From positions 180,687-244,686 of the forward strand of contig LMSR01000001.1 in the NCBI GenBank assembly GCA_001429555.1: 64,000 nt of DNA, given 5' to 3'. Below the pieces are notes generated by a model. It worked only from the letters and a program-made list of their open reading frames with translations. It had not been told where the DNA came from and searched no databases. The position numbers and the translations under genes are program-made. This document shows positions 62,595 through 64,000 of this stretch, in pieces. The DNA is from Nocardioides sp. Soil797. GTDB lineage: Bacteria > Actinomycetota > Actinomycetes > Propionibacteriales > Nocardioidaceae. The stretch's first letter is position 1; every line of letters begins with the position of its first letter.

Positions 62595-62633
62595 GGTTTC
62601 GAGACGGTCGCACGGCGACCTCCTCAACCACCG
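62595..62633. repeat. REP-like hairpin repeat, copy 2
   Basis: 39 bases beginning GGTTTCGAGACGGTCGC, with the GGTCGC-ACG-GCGACC hairpin and ending AACCACCG. It is the near-copy of 55018-55056. The two copies bracket the entire TetR/liv/ligase/thiolase operon. Confidence 0.7.
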
Positions 62634-62670
62634 AGGTGGACGATGACGTGGTGCGGGAAGCTCTGGTTCC

Positions 62671-62763
62671 TCAGCGGGGATGATGGACCGACCCGCGCAC
62701 GACGAGACGCCTACCGAGGATCACCGCGGCGATCGCCAGCCGGACTGCTCTCCAAGTGTTCAT
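62671..62763 (-). CDS. Possible 30-residue peptide
   Basis: ATG at 62763 has an excellent CAGGAGAAG six bases upstream. It encodes 'MNTWRAVRLAIAAVILGRRL' plus ten residues: a basic then hydrophobic short helix. It could be a leader peptide or small membrane peptide. The strong ribosome-binding site is the main evidence. Confidence 0.35.
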   Translation of the reverse strand: MNTWRAVRLAIAAVILGRRLVVRGSVHHPR

Positions 62764-63109
62764 CGCCTTCTCCTGACATGCATGGACATGGGTGACGGAG
62801 CGGAAGGGCCGCCCGAGCGACGTGGCGCCGAGCTGCGTAAGTCGGGACCGGAGACGGGCACAGGTCGGCCCTTCCGAGTCCGGACTCACGGCGGCGTCGT
62901 ACGTGCCGGAGCCAGTTCCGTGATGTCTTGAAGGATGTCCTGAAGATTCATCGTGAGCGCCTCAGGTCCGATGCCAGTTCGCAGTGACTGCGAAGGGCTG
63001 TGGGCTCAACCCGCGTCTCCAAATATGCAACAGCCGCAGCGGTTTGGGCAAGAGGTCTCGATGGGCCGCTCGTTCCCCGCGACCACTCGACCTACGAGGG
63101 TGCGGGTGG

Positions 63110-63520
63110 CTACTCGACCCGCGGACTGATCGGGCCGGAGTCGTCGGAAACAGGGCCGAGCACCTCTCTCGCAACGGCTTCGGCCTCGGTGGACACCGTC
63201 GCCGACCCGGCGCCGTCACCGACCGCATCGACCATGGCCGCAGCGATGTCGCGGACCTTCACGTTGTGGTCCTGGGAGAGCCGGGTCAGCACGGCAAACG
63301 CTGCCTCCGCGTCGAGCCGGAAGCGGGCCATCAGGATGCCCTTGGCCTGGTCGATCACCGGCTGGCTCTCCAGAGCGCGGTGGAGGTCGGCCACCTCTGC
63401 TCGGAGCGCGACGATCTCTGCACGCTCCCGGCCTGTCGCGTCGGGATCGATGACCTCGGGAATGGCGCTCTGCCACGCCTCAAGACGGGTGTGGCGCTCG
63501 CGCGACAGCTCGTCGCTCAT
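63110..63520 (-). CDS. ANTAR-domain protein
   Basis: This is a 136-residue protein. A coiled-coil-like stretch (about residues 28-52) leads into an ANTAR domain at about 45-100 ('VIDQAKGILMARFRLDAEAA', 'LSQDHNVKVRDIAAAMV'), with a polar tail. There is no GAF or receiver domain, so it is probably an RNA-binding partner or dimer with the GAF-ANTAR protein 106 bases upstream. It is a likely transcription antiterminator. Confidence 0.9.
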   Translation of the reverse strand: MSDELSRERHTRLEAWQSAIPEVIDPDATGRERAEIVALRAEVADLHRALESQPVIDQAKGILMARFRLDAEAAFAVLTRLSQDHNVKVRDIAAAMVDAVGDGAGSATVSTEAEAVAREVLGPVSDDSGPISPRVE

Positions 63521-63626
63521 CTGGAACCTCGGTGGGTGTCAGCCTGATGCATCTCCAAGGATGCCGGCTGACTGCCCAACCAAGGCGACAGGCTATACGG
63601 CCACCCGCGGCTCCCTCAACGCGACC

Positions 63627-64000
63627 TCACGACGTACGACGCCCAACGGTGCGGGCCACCAGTTCTTCGGCGACGATGCGCAGCTTCTTGTTGTTGTTCT
63701 GCGAGTGGGTGCGCAGCAACACGAAGGCCTCGTCGGCGCTGCAACCCTGCTGCCCCATCACGATCCCCAGGGCCTGGTCGATCACCGATCGGTGGGTGAG
63801 CGCCTGCTCCAGCTGCTGGGCGGTCTGGTCGCTGCGCACCTGTCGGAGCGCCAGGAACAACGCGGTCGAGGCCTGTGCGGCGAACTGCTCCGCCTCCGTG
63901 CGCGTGCCGGAGCCGAAGTCGTGGGCGGTGTCGAAACTGTAGAGGTTCAGCGCACCGATCGACTGCTCCTGCACGATGAGCGGCAGGCTCAACGACGACT
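63627..64000 (-). CDS. GAF-ANTAR regulatory protein, 5' part beyond the window
   Basis: The frame is open at the right edge. Visible are the end of a GAF domain ('LPLIVQEQSIGALNLYSFD') and a complete ANTAR domain ('VIDQALGIVMGQQGCSADEA', 'HSQNNNKKLRIVAEELV'). The TTG at 63992 is inside the GAF domain and not a real start. It resembles the protein at 3904-4572 in domain order. Confidence 0.88.
   Translation of the reverse strand, partial: SSLSLPLIVQEQSIGALNLYSFDTAHDFGSGTRTEAEQFAAQASTALFLALRQVRSDQTAQQLEQALTHRSVIDQALGIVMGQQGCSADEAFVLLRTHSQNNNKKLRIVAEELVARTVGRRTS

Larger units (their letters stand above)
62497..63109. other. Intergenic stretch of 613 bases
   Basis: It contains the 26-base palindrome and REP-like copy 2 listed separately, and a possible 30-codon minus-strand ORF (62671-62763). 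No other gene, RNA or mobile element was recognised. Confidence 0.5.

Overview
The window is high-GC DNA from an actinobacterium. Evidence includes many GTG starts, dense ATGA/GTGA stop-start overlaps, GAF/ANTAR regulators, excalibur lipoproteins, a KatG/FurA pair and an actinobacterial REP-like hairpin repeat. A Nocardioides-type organism is the best guess, but this is inference. No rRNA, tRNA or CRISPR was seen.

Layout. 1-8 kb: DUF202 protein, a PPOX/SRPBCC/SDR operon, Na+/H+ antiporter, GAF-ANTAR protein, ERCC4 nuclease, Fic protein, then katG relics. 8-16 kb: katG-fur peroxide operon, two duplicated excalibur lipoproteins, a divergent HxlR/QorB pair with a clear operator, and a decayed EEP phosphatase gene. 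16-29 kb: a catabolic island with an SsuA/NMT1-type ABC transporter, CocE hydrolase, GntR regulator, acyl-CoA ligase, an unusual CoA-transferase/keto-acid-hydratase fusion, an MBL hydrolase and a CitE-like lyase. 29-32 kb: a fur::katG scar, small proteins, a truncated GNAT, TetR and an F420-type reductase.

32.3-36.4 kb (minus strand) is the most interesting part. It is a compact six-gene operon: XRE regulator, OGG1-like DNA glycosylase, a small protein with a Met-Gly-Gly Gly/Ser tail, a PfkB kinase/nucleoside deoxyribosyltransferase fusion, a QueC-like enzyme and a VUT-type deazapurine transporter. QueC-like and OGG-like proteins also occur together in type IV CBASS, but no CD-NTase or TGT is present here. 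I propose an undescribed deazaguanine/nucleobase-based conflict (defence) system.

36.5-53.6 kb is a 15-gene, head-to-tail overlapping exopolysaccharide operon. It covers UDP-L-FucNAc synthesis (CapE/F/G), a 4-aminosugar transaminase, a phosphoglycosyl transferase fused to a GNAT, glycosyltransferases, nucleotide-sugar dehydrogenase, acyltransferase, Wzy, Wzx and pyruvyl transferase. It is followed by a rocD gene destroyed by an IS21-type remnant. 55-62.5 kb is a TetR-controlled catabolic operon with a branched-chain-type ABC transporter. Its 5' part has been deleted, fusing a GAF gene to the 3' half of livH. The window ends with two ANTAR-type regulators.
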